A stretch of DNA of 64,000 nucleotides from assembly GCA_030278955.1 (NCBI GenBank), contig JAOANR010000003.1:61497628-61561627 (forward strand), given 5' to 3'. Position numbers and translations under genes: made by a program. The notes under the pieces are model-generated. The model was given only the letters and a program-made list of their open reading frames with translations. It was not told the origin of the DNA and did no database searches. Source of the stretch: Hygrophila difformis (taxonomy: Eukaryota > Streptophyta > Magnoliopsida > Lamiales > Acanthaceae). Below are positions 41,101-49,214 of this stretch, one piece after another. Within the stretch, counting starts at the first letter, position 1. Every line of letters begins with the position of its first letter.

Positions 41101-42876
41101 CAAATGGCTTTCATCACCACATGTGAAACAAGCAAGTTTCTTTGTATAATTTCTACTAGGATTATATTTTCTGACGTGATGTTTTTGTTTCAAGAAAGGT
41201 TTTCTGCTATTTGATTGTTTTATAAAATACTTCTTTCTTGTTATGAATTTGGGTTTTTTCCTTAATGGTTCCGGCCTACCATATCGTTGAGGAGTATATA
41301 TCCTTTTACAGAATGAATAATCAGTTTTCTTAAGTTGTTTTTGTGCAATTATATTTGTACACTTATCTTTTAATATTTTTACCACATGAACAGCCCTCAT
41401 ACTAATAGTGTATTGTTGGGGATTCTTTTCAACCATTTTATTCCATGTATCCTGAATTTCTTGACCAATTGGTCTTGGTATTTTCATAAATAATTTTTCA
41501 CCTAACTCTTGGTTAAAAGCACCTCCTGCTAGGCCTGTATAGTAGACATATTCATTTAAGAAGTCTACTGTTCCATATAAGTCATCTAGATGCATTTGGT
41601 CTAGATGGATTAAGGCATCCATTTGTGTTGTTATATGTCCTGAATTACCATCTTCACCCGTTATTAGACTTGATATTTTATTTACAAAGTTATAAGGATT
41701 TGGTCCTCTTTCTATTAAGTCTTGATAATCCATTGGATAGTCTCTTTTAAATACTTCCCACATTGACTGTGCGAATTCTCCTAAATAGGTTTCAAGATAT
41801 CCATACATTGATTCAGCTGTATCATTATAATCATTTTTGTTTTTGATGTAATCAGCCACAACTATGTTTTTCCATTTTGCAATTACTGAGCCCCATTCTT
41901 GAGGGCTCACATTTGTTACTTCTAATATTGCTGGGTTATGATAATATCCTCTTTCTAAAGGTTGCCTAATTCCTCTAGGTTTTGTTATCATCCCAGGTTG
42001 TATTTTTCCATAAGGATATTCTGGATGAACATGTGTGATTGAGTGTCTAGAATTGTTTCCAGTATAATTAGTTCCAGGTCTCCACTCAGTACCTCTTTGG
42101 TATGGGGCAAAGGGAGTTCCAGGGACTCTTGTTATACTGTCTCCTGTATTTTTCATGACAACATCTTTGTTCATGAATTCCTTAGCTGTTTTATTTGTTT
42201 TCTCAGAATGTAAGGAGATATGGTCTCCCATATATTGTTCCATTAATATATTATCAGAACTTTGTCCTACTTCTGGTGAGTTTTCCTTTAAGAACAAATG
42301 AGCTTCTATATCTGCTTGTTGTTCTTCTTTTATTTGTATTTTTTGTAACCTTTTCTGTACTTCTTTCTCAATAATATCTTCTAAATTATTCTTCCATTCT
42401 TTATTTTTTCTTTTCATTTTATCCTTTAATTCTTGTTTTTGTTCATTTAGTTTTGATATTTCTCTTATCATTTCTTCATAATTTTCTATCCAATTCTCAA
42501 AATATCCACTATGTTTTGGACATTCTACTAAGTGGATCATATGTTTTAACTTATCAGAATATCTTCTATCAAGATCAATTTTACAATCTTGACAATTGTG
42601 AGGTAATATTCCTTTGTTTTTGAATTTTTTAGTCAAGGCAGAATGCACATGTTGTGAGAAAACTCTTTCATACCTGTCATGATACTCTCTTTTATTTAGA
42701 ATTTTTCCTTTCTTAAAGTTTTCAAATTTTCTTGTTTTTAAACAAATATGTTGAATGTCTTTAGCAATTCTTTCCACTTCATCTTCACTAGGGTGGAATA
42801 TTTGTTTTCCTTCATATTTTACATAGTTATCCGTTACTGGTTTTTCTACAATAAATCTTTTCATTTGTCTATTCAT
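38149..42876 (-). CDS. Caulimovirid polyprotein: coat protein, protease, reverse transcriptase, RNase H
   Basis: 1575 residues with no internal stop. Order: a charged N-terminus with coiled coil (about 130-195) and the coat protein region (about 300-600). The coat ends in a zinc knuckle CX2CX4HX4C (583, 586, 591, 596). A second cluster CX2CX11CX2CX4CX2C (702-728) follows; this spacing is described for badnaviruses. Then come an aspartic protease (DTG at 861-863), a reverse transcriptase with YIDD (1253-1256), and RNase H with all four acidic residues (D1403, E1448, D1474, D1524). There is no integrase, which separates it from LTR retrotransposons. The ORF starts 8 nt inside the end of the movement protein gene and overlaps the next gene by 4 nt, so translation is probably coupled. 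All catalytic motifs are present. This is an old or recent nuclear copy of a plant pararetrovirus, described here only as found. Confidence 0.93.
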   Translation of the reverse strand: MNRQMKRFIVEKPVTDNYVKYEGKQIFHPSEDEVERIAKDIQHICLKTRKFENFKKGKILNKREYHDRYERVFSQHVHSALTKKFKNKGILPHNCQDCKIDLDRRYSDKLKHMIHLVECPKHSGYFENWIENYEEMIREISKLNEQKQELKDKMKRKNKEWKNNLEDIIEKEVQKRLQKIQIKEEQQADIEAHLFLKENSPEVGQSSDNILMEQYMGDHISLHSEKTNKTAKEFMNKDVVMKNTGDSITRVPGTPFAPYQRGTEWRPGTNYTGNNSRHSITHVHPEYPYGKIQPGMITKPRGIRQPLERGYYHNPAILEVTNVSPQEWGSVIAKWKNIVVADYIKNKNDYNDTAESMYGYLETYLGEFAQSMWEVFKRDYPMDYQDLIERGPNPYNFVNKISSLITGEDGNSGHITTQMDALIHLDQMHLDDLYGTVDFLNEYVYYTGLAGGAFNQELGEKLFMKIPRPIGQEIQDTWNKMVEKNPQQYTISMRAVHVVKILKDKCTNIIAQKQLKKTDYSFCKRIYTPQRYGRPEPLRKKPKFITRKKYFIKQSNSRKPFLKQKHHVRKYNPSRNYTKKLACFTCGDESHLATACPKRKNQHSREAILTECIQQDILDVDSDVSETETIYSIVTVEENVIEEQGDDDPYELINMLANENSYNGITYKEYMMPYETEYMMREINECENHNWLFRVGTDSTPCIKCSYYPSRKLRAKCTICHVEICQICLLKYYKIKFPEEMPITKIDDNYTFITKRIDIIERKLFDLQDIMNPKELKTRIENIEEILEDYNMLSPKNTENKGKEVPEEESNDKQNPSTEYMLAQNPEYIPVCHDPSSLTTLRVPIIFKLRELVFRTNAIIDTGCTRIIINEKLIPEHLQKNLAKPIKSELMDGRISYTTKQPISGGQIFFETNCGISEPYGVPDNSYIKDLVINADVILGLQFFLQNNGGLFITKDYIQIVEKATLAMFAPSISNAGTKLLTTSELREKRGGTPNNTKTKNKKLLKNKDIENCKCKIKGACKQTCKENIEITEFEEEYIPETPKLKELISITRFKPEETITKWIERLEKSQIIGDNIQKYWEKDGTICKLEIINPELRISTAEINPTNLDIADFKMHIDELKALKVIRESNSRHRSAAFIVRKHSEIVRGKSRMVINYKRLNDNTKDFAYNIPDKTVLINRIQDSKVYSKFDCKSGFWQVKMHPESVEWTAFTCPEGLFEWLVMPFGLKNAPAIFQQKMDKIFKPYQKFVLVYIDDILVFSKNSTEHMSHLDTVFRLFEKHGIIISKKKMEINKTKIAFLGAEIGKGKIKLQDHIAKKAIEFPDKMEDTKLLQQFLGLVNYARPYIKNLSSLTGSLYNKLGKNGQRYFNQEDIKNVQKIKEALKTLPELVLPEDNDYLIVQTDGSHEGWGAILLRKKDVYSPKSKEEICQYASGKYREKGNLSSIDAELLAIKYALDKFELFLTGKPGFTVRTDCEAIVKFHSQLQEKRSMSRRRWLNFTDVISQKGYKIKFEHIKGEDNKIADILSRILIKEREKPLYDTEFKNESINNYDENDEEKYKLKWDQFYREDWNIEN

Positions 42877-43834
42877 CTTCCTGACCTTCTTCTTCTGTAA
42901 AATCTATTGGTCGTTTTGCAGTTTCATAATCATTAAATCTTACTGACGTTTCTCCTCTGGAGTTAATGAAGTAATTTACATTTTTTGGAGTTAAATTTTT
43001 AACATTTGGTTTTTCAAAGAATTTTGATAGATCCCAATTTTTCCCAGCATTTTCTTCCGATGATATTTCAGTTGGTCCTATCATTTTTACTCCTTCACTT
43101 CCTATGATACTTACCACAGTTTCAATTTTTGTTTTATGCCTGGTTTGGCCATTGTTTGTGATTCTTCCTAAGAAGCCTACACACACCATTAGGTTGTGAC
43201 CAGTTTCCATTTCTTCATATCCTACAGTTTGAATTCCTATTTGGATATGCTTCATAAAATCTGTTATTTGTATCATATAATCTGGTGCCAAATAACATAC
43301 TCCCACATTAGGGTTCATATCAATTTCCATTAATCCTATGATAGCTTGGGTTGGATTAGTCCACCTTGTATCTAGAACAGTCATTAGGACTTTAGTTCCT
43401 AAGTTTTTTCTAGTTAAACCTTTTACTCCTATGGAGATTAATCCCATATGCATGTATTTTTGTCCTTGTCTTTGAAGCCTAATTGCTTCATTATTGCTTA
43501 TTAATTTTATTAATTTTTTGTCATCTTTTAGACAGCTTATTGGTTCCGTATAATGATATTTGTAATATCCTGTGTTCCAATTAAGGAATCTTTGGTCATA
43601 CAATAATCTTGGTTCCAATTGGATTAATGTTCTTTTCTTGAAGTTTTCAAATTCAATATCAGGGTCAATTATTTCCTCAATTATTGTTGGCCCTTCTTCA
43701 AGTTTGGTTTTTTCTCTGAACATTCTATCTATTAAGGTTTTTTCAAAGTTTGAGCTTTCAATCCTTTGAGAATTACTTCTTTCTACTAGACTGTTTTTGG
43801 ATTCATTAGTAAGAGAAAACGATCTTCTGCTCAT
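42869..43834 (-). CDS. Caulimovirid movement protein (30K-like)
   Basis: 321 residues in its own ORF. The central part (about 120-235, including GLMEIDMNPNVGVCYLAPDY) matches the pattern of caulimovirid movement proteins of the 30K superfamily, which enlarge plasmodesmata for cell-to-cell spread. In badnaviruses and tungroviruses this domain is fused to the coat protein; here it is separate, as in caulimoviruses. The ATG overlaps the stop of the preceding ORF by 4 nt. Intact frame. The call rests on motif and position. Confidence 0.75.
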   Translation of the reverse strand: MSRRSFSLTNESKNSLVERSNSQRIESSNFEKTLIDRMFREKTKLEEGPTIIEEIIDPDIEFENFKKRTLIQLEPRLLYDQRFLNWNTGYYKYHYTEPISCLKDDKKLIKLISNNEAIRLQRQGQKYMHMGLISIGVKGLTRKNLGTKVLMTVLDTRWTNPTQAIIGLMEIDMNPNVGVCYLAPDYMIQITDFMKHIQIGIQTVGYEEMETGHNLMVCVGFLGRITNNGQTRHKTKIETVVSIIGSEGVKMIGPTEISSEENAGKNWDLSKFFEKPNVKNLTPKNVNYFINSRGETSVRFNDYETAKRPIDFTEEEGQEDE

Positions 43835-44310
43835 TTTTGTAAATATTTTTCGTCTGGTTTTACAACCCAGAAGTTTAGTTTTTCTTGTGGTTTAGTTTTC
43901 CTTCTAGCTTCTGCAGGTAACTTTGCAATTTGTTCAGCTAGTTGTTTTATTGTATTATCTTCAGGTATTCTAACAGCTTGTATTCTTTCAAGTTTTTCAT
44001 CTATGCTTTCAATGGCTATTCTTAATGCAGGGTCTTGATATTTTTTCATGTTTTCCATTTGAACATGTACATCATCAATTTTTTTCTTTAGTATTTCAGT
44101 TGTTACAAGCTCTTTTATTTTCTTGTCAATTAGACTAATATTTGTATTATTTGTTTTATTATGGTCTGTCATTTCGCCAATCTTCTTATGAAGATTATTA
44201 ACATTTAGCTTTATTTCTACTAATTCTTTGTTTAATTCTTTGAATTTATTATTAATTTCTTGTTTAAAGTTTTCTATTGTTTCTTTAACCTCTTTTAAAG
44301 CTGTTTCCAT
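43831..44310 (-). CDS. Virion-associated-protein-like coiled coil of a caulimovirid
   Basis: 159 residues. The N-terminal two thirds is a coiled coil with regular I/L/V spacing (FKELNKELVEIKLNVNNLHKKI). The C-terminus is basic and proline-containing (EARRKTKPQEKLNFW). Caulimovirus VAP and badnavirus ORF2 proteins share this plan: a coiled-coil multimerisation part and a basic nucleic-acid- or capsid-binding tail. It lies directly before the movement protein (4-nt overlap), and its ATG overlaps the previous stop by one base (TAATG). The assignment is by architecture, not sequence identity. Confidence 0.55.
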   Translation of the reverse strand: METALKEVKETIENFKQEINNKFKELNKELVEIKLNVNNLHKKIGEMTDHNKTNNTNISLIDKKIKELVTTEILKKKIDDVHVQMENMKKYQDPALRIAIESIDEKLERIQAVRIPEDNTIKQLAEQIAKLPAEARRKTKPQEKLNFWVVKPDEKYLQK

Positions 44311-44711
44311 TATCCTTTAATGATTTTTATAATTTTGTTACACATTTCATTTACATTTTCAATATTGTTTTCAACAATATTTTTAATTTCCTTTATCTCT
44401 TTATCAAGTTTTTCAACCTTATCTTGTAGTTGTTTTAATTCCTCACTATGGTTAATGATTTTTCTCGGATTTGGGATATCATTAACTAGTTTAGAATTTT
44501 CATATTGAAGTGTTGTTATGGTTTTAGATAAGTTTTTCATTCCACTGGATGATTTATCATACTGGGTTGATAAGTATGTTTGGTTTTCTAATATTACTTT
44601 AAGATTTGTATTATTTTGTTTTCCTAATAATTCTAACTTATCTAGTTTTGCTTCAATTGATTGAAGACTTCTTTGTATATCCATGTTTTTATTTGTTAAC
44701 ATTTTATTCAT
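44310..44711 (-). CDS. Coiled-coil protein of the caulimovirid unit, unknown
   Basis: 133 residues, nearly all coiled coil (IEAKLDKLELLGKQ, then LQDKVEKLDKEIKEIKNIV). It overlaps ORF 44704-44958 by 8 nt and the next ORF by 1 nt. It may correspond to a badnavirus ORF1/ORF2-type or an aphid-factor-like protein, but I see no decisive motif. Confidence 0.5.
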   Translation of the reverse strand: MNKMLTNKNMDIQRSLQSIEAKLDKLELLGKQNNTNLKVILENQTYLSTQYDKSSSGMKNLSKTITTLQYENSKLVNDIPNPRKIINHSEELKQLQDKVEKLDKEIKEIKNIVENNIENVNEMCNKIIKIIKG

Positions 44712-44958
44712 GAGTTTTTAAGTGTTGTCTTAAAGCTTCTAATCTTACGATTAGTTTGCAATAATTTTTAAAAGTTCTATTTTTCTTGAGTTTTATTCTT
44801 TTGATTTTTATTTTATTTTGTTTACAGATCTTACAATCTTTAGTTTGGTTTTTGAATAGCCTTTTCTTTTCAATATCAATTATTAAAAATTTTTCGTAAT
44901 TAATATTGTCATTTAATTTAATTGTGTTTTGATTATCTTTTAATCCGTCATTAGCCAT
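44704..44958 (-). CDS. First small ORF of the caulimovirid unit, basic, unknown
   Basis: 84 residues with a very basic centre (CKICKQNKIKIKRIKLKKNR) containing a CxxC pair. Its ATG lies 23 nt after the tRNA primer site, the position held by the first small ORF in caulimoviruses. Function unknown. Confidence 0.5.
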   Translation of the reverse strand: MANDGLKDNQNTIKLNDNINYEKFLIIDIEKKRLFKNQTKDCKICKQNKIKIKRIKLKKNRTFKNYCKLIVRLEALRQHLKTHE

Positions 44959-44980
44959 AAGCCCTAAAATCGCAACTTAT

Positions 44981-44992
44981 GCTCTGATACCA
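44981..44992 (-). promoter_or_regulatory. Primer binding site for initiator Met-tRNA
   Basis: The minus strand reads TGGTATCAGAGC, which pairs with the 3' end of plant initiator Met-tRNA and primes minus-strand DNA synthesis in caulimovirids. It lies just upstream of the first ORF. No LTR end (..CA) precedes it, so this is not an LTR retrotransposon. Confidence 0.85.
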
Positions 44993-45250
44993 ATTTTTTA
45001 GAGGGGGTGTGTTTTTTGGGCACTTTTTAGAGAAGTGTTAAACTCTTTTAGGTAATTTTTAGATATTATTTCTTTGATTTTATGTTTTAAGGGTAAAATG
45101 GTCTTTATTTTAAAATTTTATCTCTCCATGTACCTTATATGAATTTTTGTTTTTGGTTGGGGGGTTTAGAGGAAGAAAAATTGTTTGGGGTATTAAAGTG
45201 GTAAGTTCTTTTGGAATTAGGTATTTTTTAGGTATTTTCCCTTGAAAATA

Positions 45251-45905
45251 TTCCTCACGTCATTAATTAACTTAAACAAATTATTAAAGCCCAAATCTAA
45301 AGAGGGGTCATGTGGCAGGTACATTGTCACATTGATGATTGAAATAGTAATTATTAAAGATGAAGAATATATTCAATATGGCTTGTATGTCTCAAATTAA
45401 ATCTCCTAAAACATTTCATCTTCATTTTCATGATCCACACATGCATGTTTATCTGAACTAAATTATTGAATTATTGGGTCAGTTTTAATTTATTGGCTTG
45501 TCTCACCCATTATTACATCAATTTGTTTTTCTTGCATATCATATCATATGCATATGTACATTACATAAATTTATTTCTATTACGCCGTTTCTTTAATTTT
45601 TATATCTGCATATTACACGATTACGAATCACATTGATTTTAAATTAAACAATACGAAGTATAATATATGCGTGAATAAAAAATATGCATTTTAACTTAGA
45701 ATTGTACATAAAGGAGAGTACTAATGTACTATTATTCCACTAAAAAAAATATTTATTATATGAAAAAAAAATTATAATGAATCAATATCAATTTATTATA
45801 CTACACGCATATAAAATATAGAGAAATAACAATATAATTATAGTTTCTTCAACTTACATGATACTTTTAATTAAATTATACTTATAATATGCATTTTAAC
45901 TGAAT
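45251..45905. other. AT-rich intergenic, no gene seen
   Basis: DNA flanking the right end of the element. No domain or repeat boundary is recognised. Confidence 0.4.
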
Positions 45906-45909
45906 TATA

Positions 45910-46165
45910 TAATTCATCCATTTTTTTAGTGTTACAGTTTGACTTTTGCTACTGTTAATTGTAGTACTTTGACTTCAATTTTTATCATAATTATACAAGA
46001 AAAACTATAGTCAATGGTATTTTGTTCGATTTGTCTCATTTTTAGGTCTCAAATATCAAAATTTTAGAATTTTTATTTGAGTAAATATGTTATATATTAA
46101 TATGCATTTTTACATACTTCATATAATACGCTATCTCTGTGTCTGCATTCTACAATAAGGAGTAT
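45910..46165. mobile_element. Stowaway-like MITE, degraded
   Basis: Left end AATTCATCCATTTTTTTAGTG and right end AATAAGGAGTATC, with the shared TTTTATCATAATTATACAAG interior. Confidence 0.5.
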
Positions 46166-46225
46166 CGACGCCCCCACCCCCTCTCTATATAATATTTTAT
46201 GTATTATGCTTGTTTCTGTATTTTT

Positions 46226-46400
46226 TTTTTTTTTTTAGGAGCCATGGAAGGCCTGAAAATGGGTGGTGGGAGTCCATGCCATATAAATTACAAAGGGGAA
46301 TAAAAGGGAGTGATAGAGGGCTGGTGGGGATCAAACCTCCAACATTCCGTTAGAAGCCTAGGGACTTAATCACTTGGGTTAAGTCCCCAGCCCCTGTTTT
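46226..46400 (-). mobile_element. SINE, inverted copy
   Basis: Reversed, it reads the A-box-like AACCCAAGTGATTAAGTCCC, a B-box-like GTTTGATCCCCACC, the body and TTTGTAATTTATATGGCATGG, ending in an A-rich tract (T-run at 46220-46236). Confidence 0.7.
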
Positions 46401-46839
46401 TGTATGTGTTCTCGTTTTATACTTCGTTAAATTTCTTTTTCTTAAAAGAAAAAAAAAATAAAATACGTGAGACCTATAAGCGTGAAATTTATATTTTTAG
46501 AATGAATGTAAAGTATTGTCTACATCAGCTAAAGATGGCTAACATACATTTATGATTTATGCAATTAATTAAAGAGAGGACAAAAGATTGAAGTTGCATA
46601 AATCGGAATGGAATTAAATGTGGGGATGGTCCAATTGCCATTAATTATTTATTGCAATAGAATCAAAATAAAAAGATAAATAAAGAAAAAGAAATTGGTG
46701 CTATCAAACTTGAATTCGAAGGTAGGAACTAGGAAGAGGGCATTATTGCATTTATTTGCTGTACCCCATCTGCCTGAATGATCATACCACCCTCACAATT
46801 TCATTAAGGTAGAAACCAGGTAGCTTGTATACTTTTAAA
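46401..46839. other. Intergenic, no gene seen
   Basis: AT-rich DNA without recognisable features. Confidence 0.4.
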
Positions 46840-46847
46840 GTGTAACC

Positions 46848-47619
46848 TAGGGAGTGAATGAGACTGATATGCTCGTAAAATATTCGGGCTCGACTCGATC
46901 AAAGCTCGACTTGAAAAGGCTTGACTCAAATTCAAGATTGGCTCGGAATATTAATGAGCTCAAGCCGAGCTAATCAATAATCGGCTCGAAAGCTCGATAA
47001 TAGGCTCGAATATATATATTATATATATACATATATTTTTTCTTTCTTAAAAATTTAGTATATTTTCTTTCTTAATAAAGGTGAGGAAGTCCAATTTTTG
47101 ATATATATCATTTCGTGAGTTGGGACTATTAACATTAACTAGAAATAGTGGTTTAATGTGCATCCTGGTTGTATATTTTGATACATATCATTTTGTAAGT
47201 TAGAAGTTAGCAGGAACTATGAATAGTTTAATACTTCATCCGTTTTTTTTTGTTAGCTACATTTGACAAAATGTTACTGTTCGCTCGTATACTTTGATTT
47301 AAAGTTTTATCATGGTTATACAAGTTAAAGTATAGTTAAGTGAGATCTTATTAGATTTGTCTCGTCTTGTAGTTTTTAAATATCAAACTTTTAGAATTTT
47401 TATTTGTACTGAATTTGAAATATTAATAATTTAAAATGTGCACTGGACTGCGTGCTGGGTGGGTCCGTAGTAATCTTTAAAAAACAGAGGAAGTATATTT
47501 GTACAGAACTCCATCTTTCAAGTTTTTAAGCTCATTTCTTGAAGCTCGTCGAGCTTCTGAGCTCGAGTCGAGCCGAGCCACACCAGGCTCGAGCTCGGCT
47601 CGACTCGTTTTCACCCCTG
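46848..47619. mobile_element. CTCGA-rich hAT MITE, 772 bp, with nested Stowaway
   Basis: The termini are TAGGGAGTGAATGAG and ..CGTTTTCACCCCTG. Perfect 8-bp duplications GTGTAACC flank it at 46840-46847 and 47620-47627. Subterminal regions are rich in GCTCGA and GAGCTCG. A Stowaway-like MITE (about 47236-47492) is inserted inside. Same type as 17837-18533. Confidence 0.85.
47236..47492. mobile_element. Stowaway-like MITE nested in a hAT MITE
   Basis: The ends are ACTTCATCCGTTTTT and AACAGAGGAAGTA, flanked by TA. The interior GAGATCTTATTAGATTTGTC and GGGTCCGTAGTAA blocks match the other copies. Being inside the hAT MITE, it is the younger insertion. Confidence 0.7.
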
Positions 47620-47647
47620 GTGTAACCATAGATATATATCATTATAC

Positions 47648-47911
47648 TTCCTCCATATCTAATTAATTGCAACATTGCAAATTTGGTCATTATTCATTGG
47701 CTTGCTTTGATTGCAATTCTTTTATCATAGTTATACAAGTCAAAATATAGTCAATTGGGATCTTGTTAGATTCATCTCGTCTTGTAGTTTTTAAATATTG
47801 AACTTTAAGATTTTTTACTTGTACCGAACTTGAGTTATTAATAGTTTAAAATATGCATTACACTGCGTGCACTGTGAGTCCGTAGCAAATAATAGAAAAC
47901 GGAGGAAGTAT
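47648..47911. mobile_element. Stowaway-like MITE
   Basis: The ends are TACTTCCTCCATATCTAATTA and AAACGGAGGAAGTATA, with TA at both borders and the shared interior blocks. Confidence 0.75.
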
Positions 47912-47929
47912 ATACGTATGAATGATAGG

Positions 47930-48260
47930 TTTTCTGACACGTGAAATGACGTCTTTGCCCTTATTTAGTTTCTTTATTACAACCCAACCAGTTAGTTGAA
48001 ATGACATCTTTGCCCTTCTTTGATTTTTCTATTTACAACCCAAGCAGTCAGTAGTACGCGGAATTTACTAATTTGCACTTATTTGTTTTTTTATTTACTT
48101 CAAATGACGTGGGGTACACTGATCAATACCATGTAAAATATCCCTTTTGTCCTTGAAAGTATTAAGGGTTTTTAGTTGGCTACATGAAATAACTATTTTA
48201 CCCTTGAAAGTATTAATAGTTTTTACTTTACTACGTAGAATGACTATTTTACCTTTAAAG
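47930..48260. repeat. Short degenerate repeats around TTTGCCCTT/ACAACCCAA
   Basis: GAAATGACGTCTTTGCCCTT..TACAACCCAA is repeated with a period of about 57 bp at 47943 and 47999. A second pair (CCTTGAAAGTATTA..GTTTTTA) recurs at 48152 and 48203. Non-coding. Confidence 0.5.
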
Positions 48261-48265
48261 TTGTA

Positions 48266-48525
48266 CTTCCTCCGTTCCTTTTTAATTGCCGCGGACCCAC
48301 ATTCCACGCAATCCAATACACGTTTTCAATTCGTAATAACTCAAATTCCATACAAGTAAAAATTATAAAAATTTGATATTTTAAATCTATGCGATTAGAC
48401 GAATCCAACAAGATGACACTTGACTATATTTATTTTATATAATTGTATTAAAAAAGTCGAGTCAAAGTTACTCAATGAACAGTGACAAAAGTCAATCTGT
48501 GTCAATTAATAAGGAACGGAGGAAG
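48266..48525. mobile_element. Stowaway MITE, 260 bp, TA target duplication
   Basis: The ends are CTTCCTCCGTTCCTTTTTAATTG and its inverted CAATTAATAAGGAACGGAGGAAG. TA lies at 48264-48265 and 48526-48527. This is the cleanest Stowaway copy in the window. Confidence 0.85.
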
Positions 48526-48569
48526 TATTGTTTTACTACATTACCAATTATTATTATCTTAAGTTATTT

Positions 48570-49075
48570 TTCTATTTACTTCAAATGTCATCAGTGGGTC
48601 CCATTTCCTTTTTGATTTATTCCAAATAACTTTAGTTTGGCATTTGACAATGCTAAGATTTGCATAAAAAGAGCCATAAAGTCCTTACATTAAACTAATA
48701 TTTAAAAATACAAATGCCATATTTTCCCCTTAGATTTTAATATCGTTAAGGCTATCAGATGTAGTTAATTCTACATGAGACAATTGAAGCAATCATACCA
48801 TTATGATATTATCGTCACCATTTAAATATCAAATCTTACAACCGAGGGGTGTAACCTGCTCCTAACAAGGACTAGTACATATATATATATTTCCATATAA
48901 TTATCTTTATTATAAATTCAAAATAAAAAAGAATAATCTATCTAAGTTAACGATATGGGATGGGCCGAATTACAGGTCGTTTTTTGAGTTTCGGGCCACT
49001 GTATGCTAATGGGCTTTTCGGGATCCGACAACTTACATGGAATGGAGCCTTAATTTTTCATATATAGATCCGTTA
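48570..49075. repeat. Duplicate of the STA1/PRP6 upstream region, copy 1
   Basis: About 505 bp match 56497-57001 almost base for base. The match runs from TTCTATTTACTTCAAATGTC through GGCCACTGTATGCTAATGGG to CATATATAGATCCGTTAC. Differences are scattered single bases and a longer TA run in copy 2. The copy ends where the gene 5' UTR would begin, and no gene follows it. Confidence 0.92.
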
Positions 49076-49214
49076 CTCGATGTCTAAGCCCACTAACTAA
49101 AACAAAACAATTGAATAAATAAACGAAAAGGGCCCAACCCAAGTTTAAAGCGATTGATCTAACATTGAAGTGTTCTGCCATGGCTCTTGCTGGTCGGTCT
49201 CGGTAAATTTGGGC

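Larger units (their letters stand above)
34195..45250. mobile_element. Mutator-like (MULE-type) unit enclosing a complete caulimovirid gene set
   Basis: The unit proper is 34204-45241 (11,038 bp). It begins GGGAAAATTCGAAATAAATACCT, and its other end reversed reads GGGAAAATACCTAAAAAATACCT. Similarity continues weakly for about 140-150 bp: TTACC/TACCC motifs, GAGAGAT, then TTTTGCCCTTA versus TTTTACCCTTA. Directly outside both ends lies the same 9-mer, TTGAAAATA, at 34195-34203 and 45242-45250. Inverted termini plus a 9-bp target duplication are the signature of Mutator-superfamily transposition. No transposase is encoded inside. All recognised genes are those of a plant pararetrovirus on the minus strand. 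I infer that the viral unit was captured by, or evolved, TIRs that a MULE transposase can move. Non-homologous insertion with chance ends is the alternative. Confidence 0.75.

Noticed and set aside
34204..45241. LTR retrotransposon as an explanation of the RT-containing unit
   Set aside because: No LTR pair, no integrase, no CA dinucleotide end before the primer site, and a movement protein and viroplasmin-like ORF are present. The flanking duplication is 9 bp, not 5.
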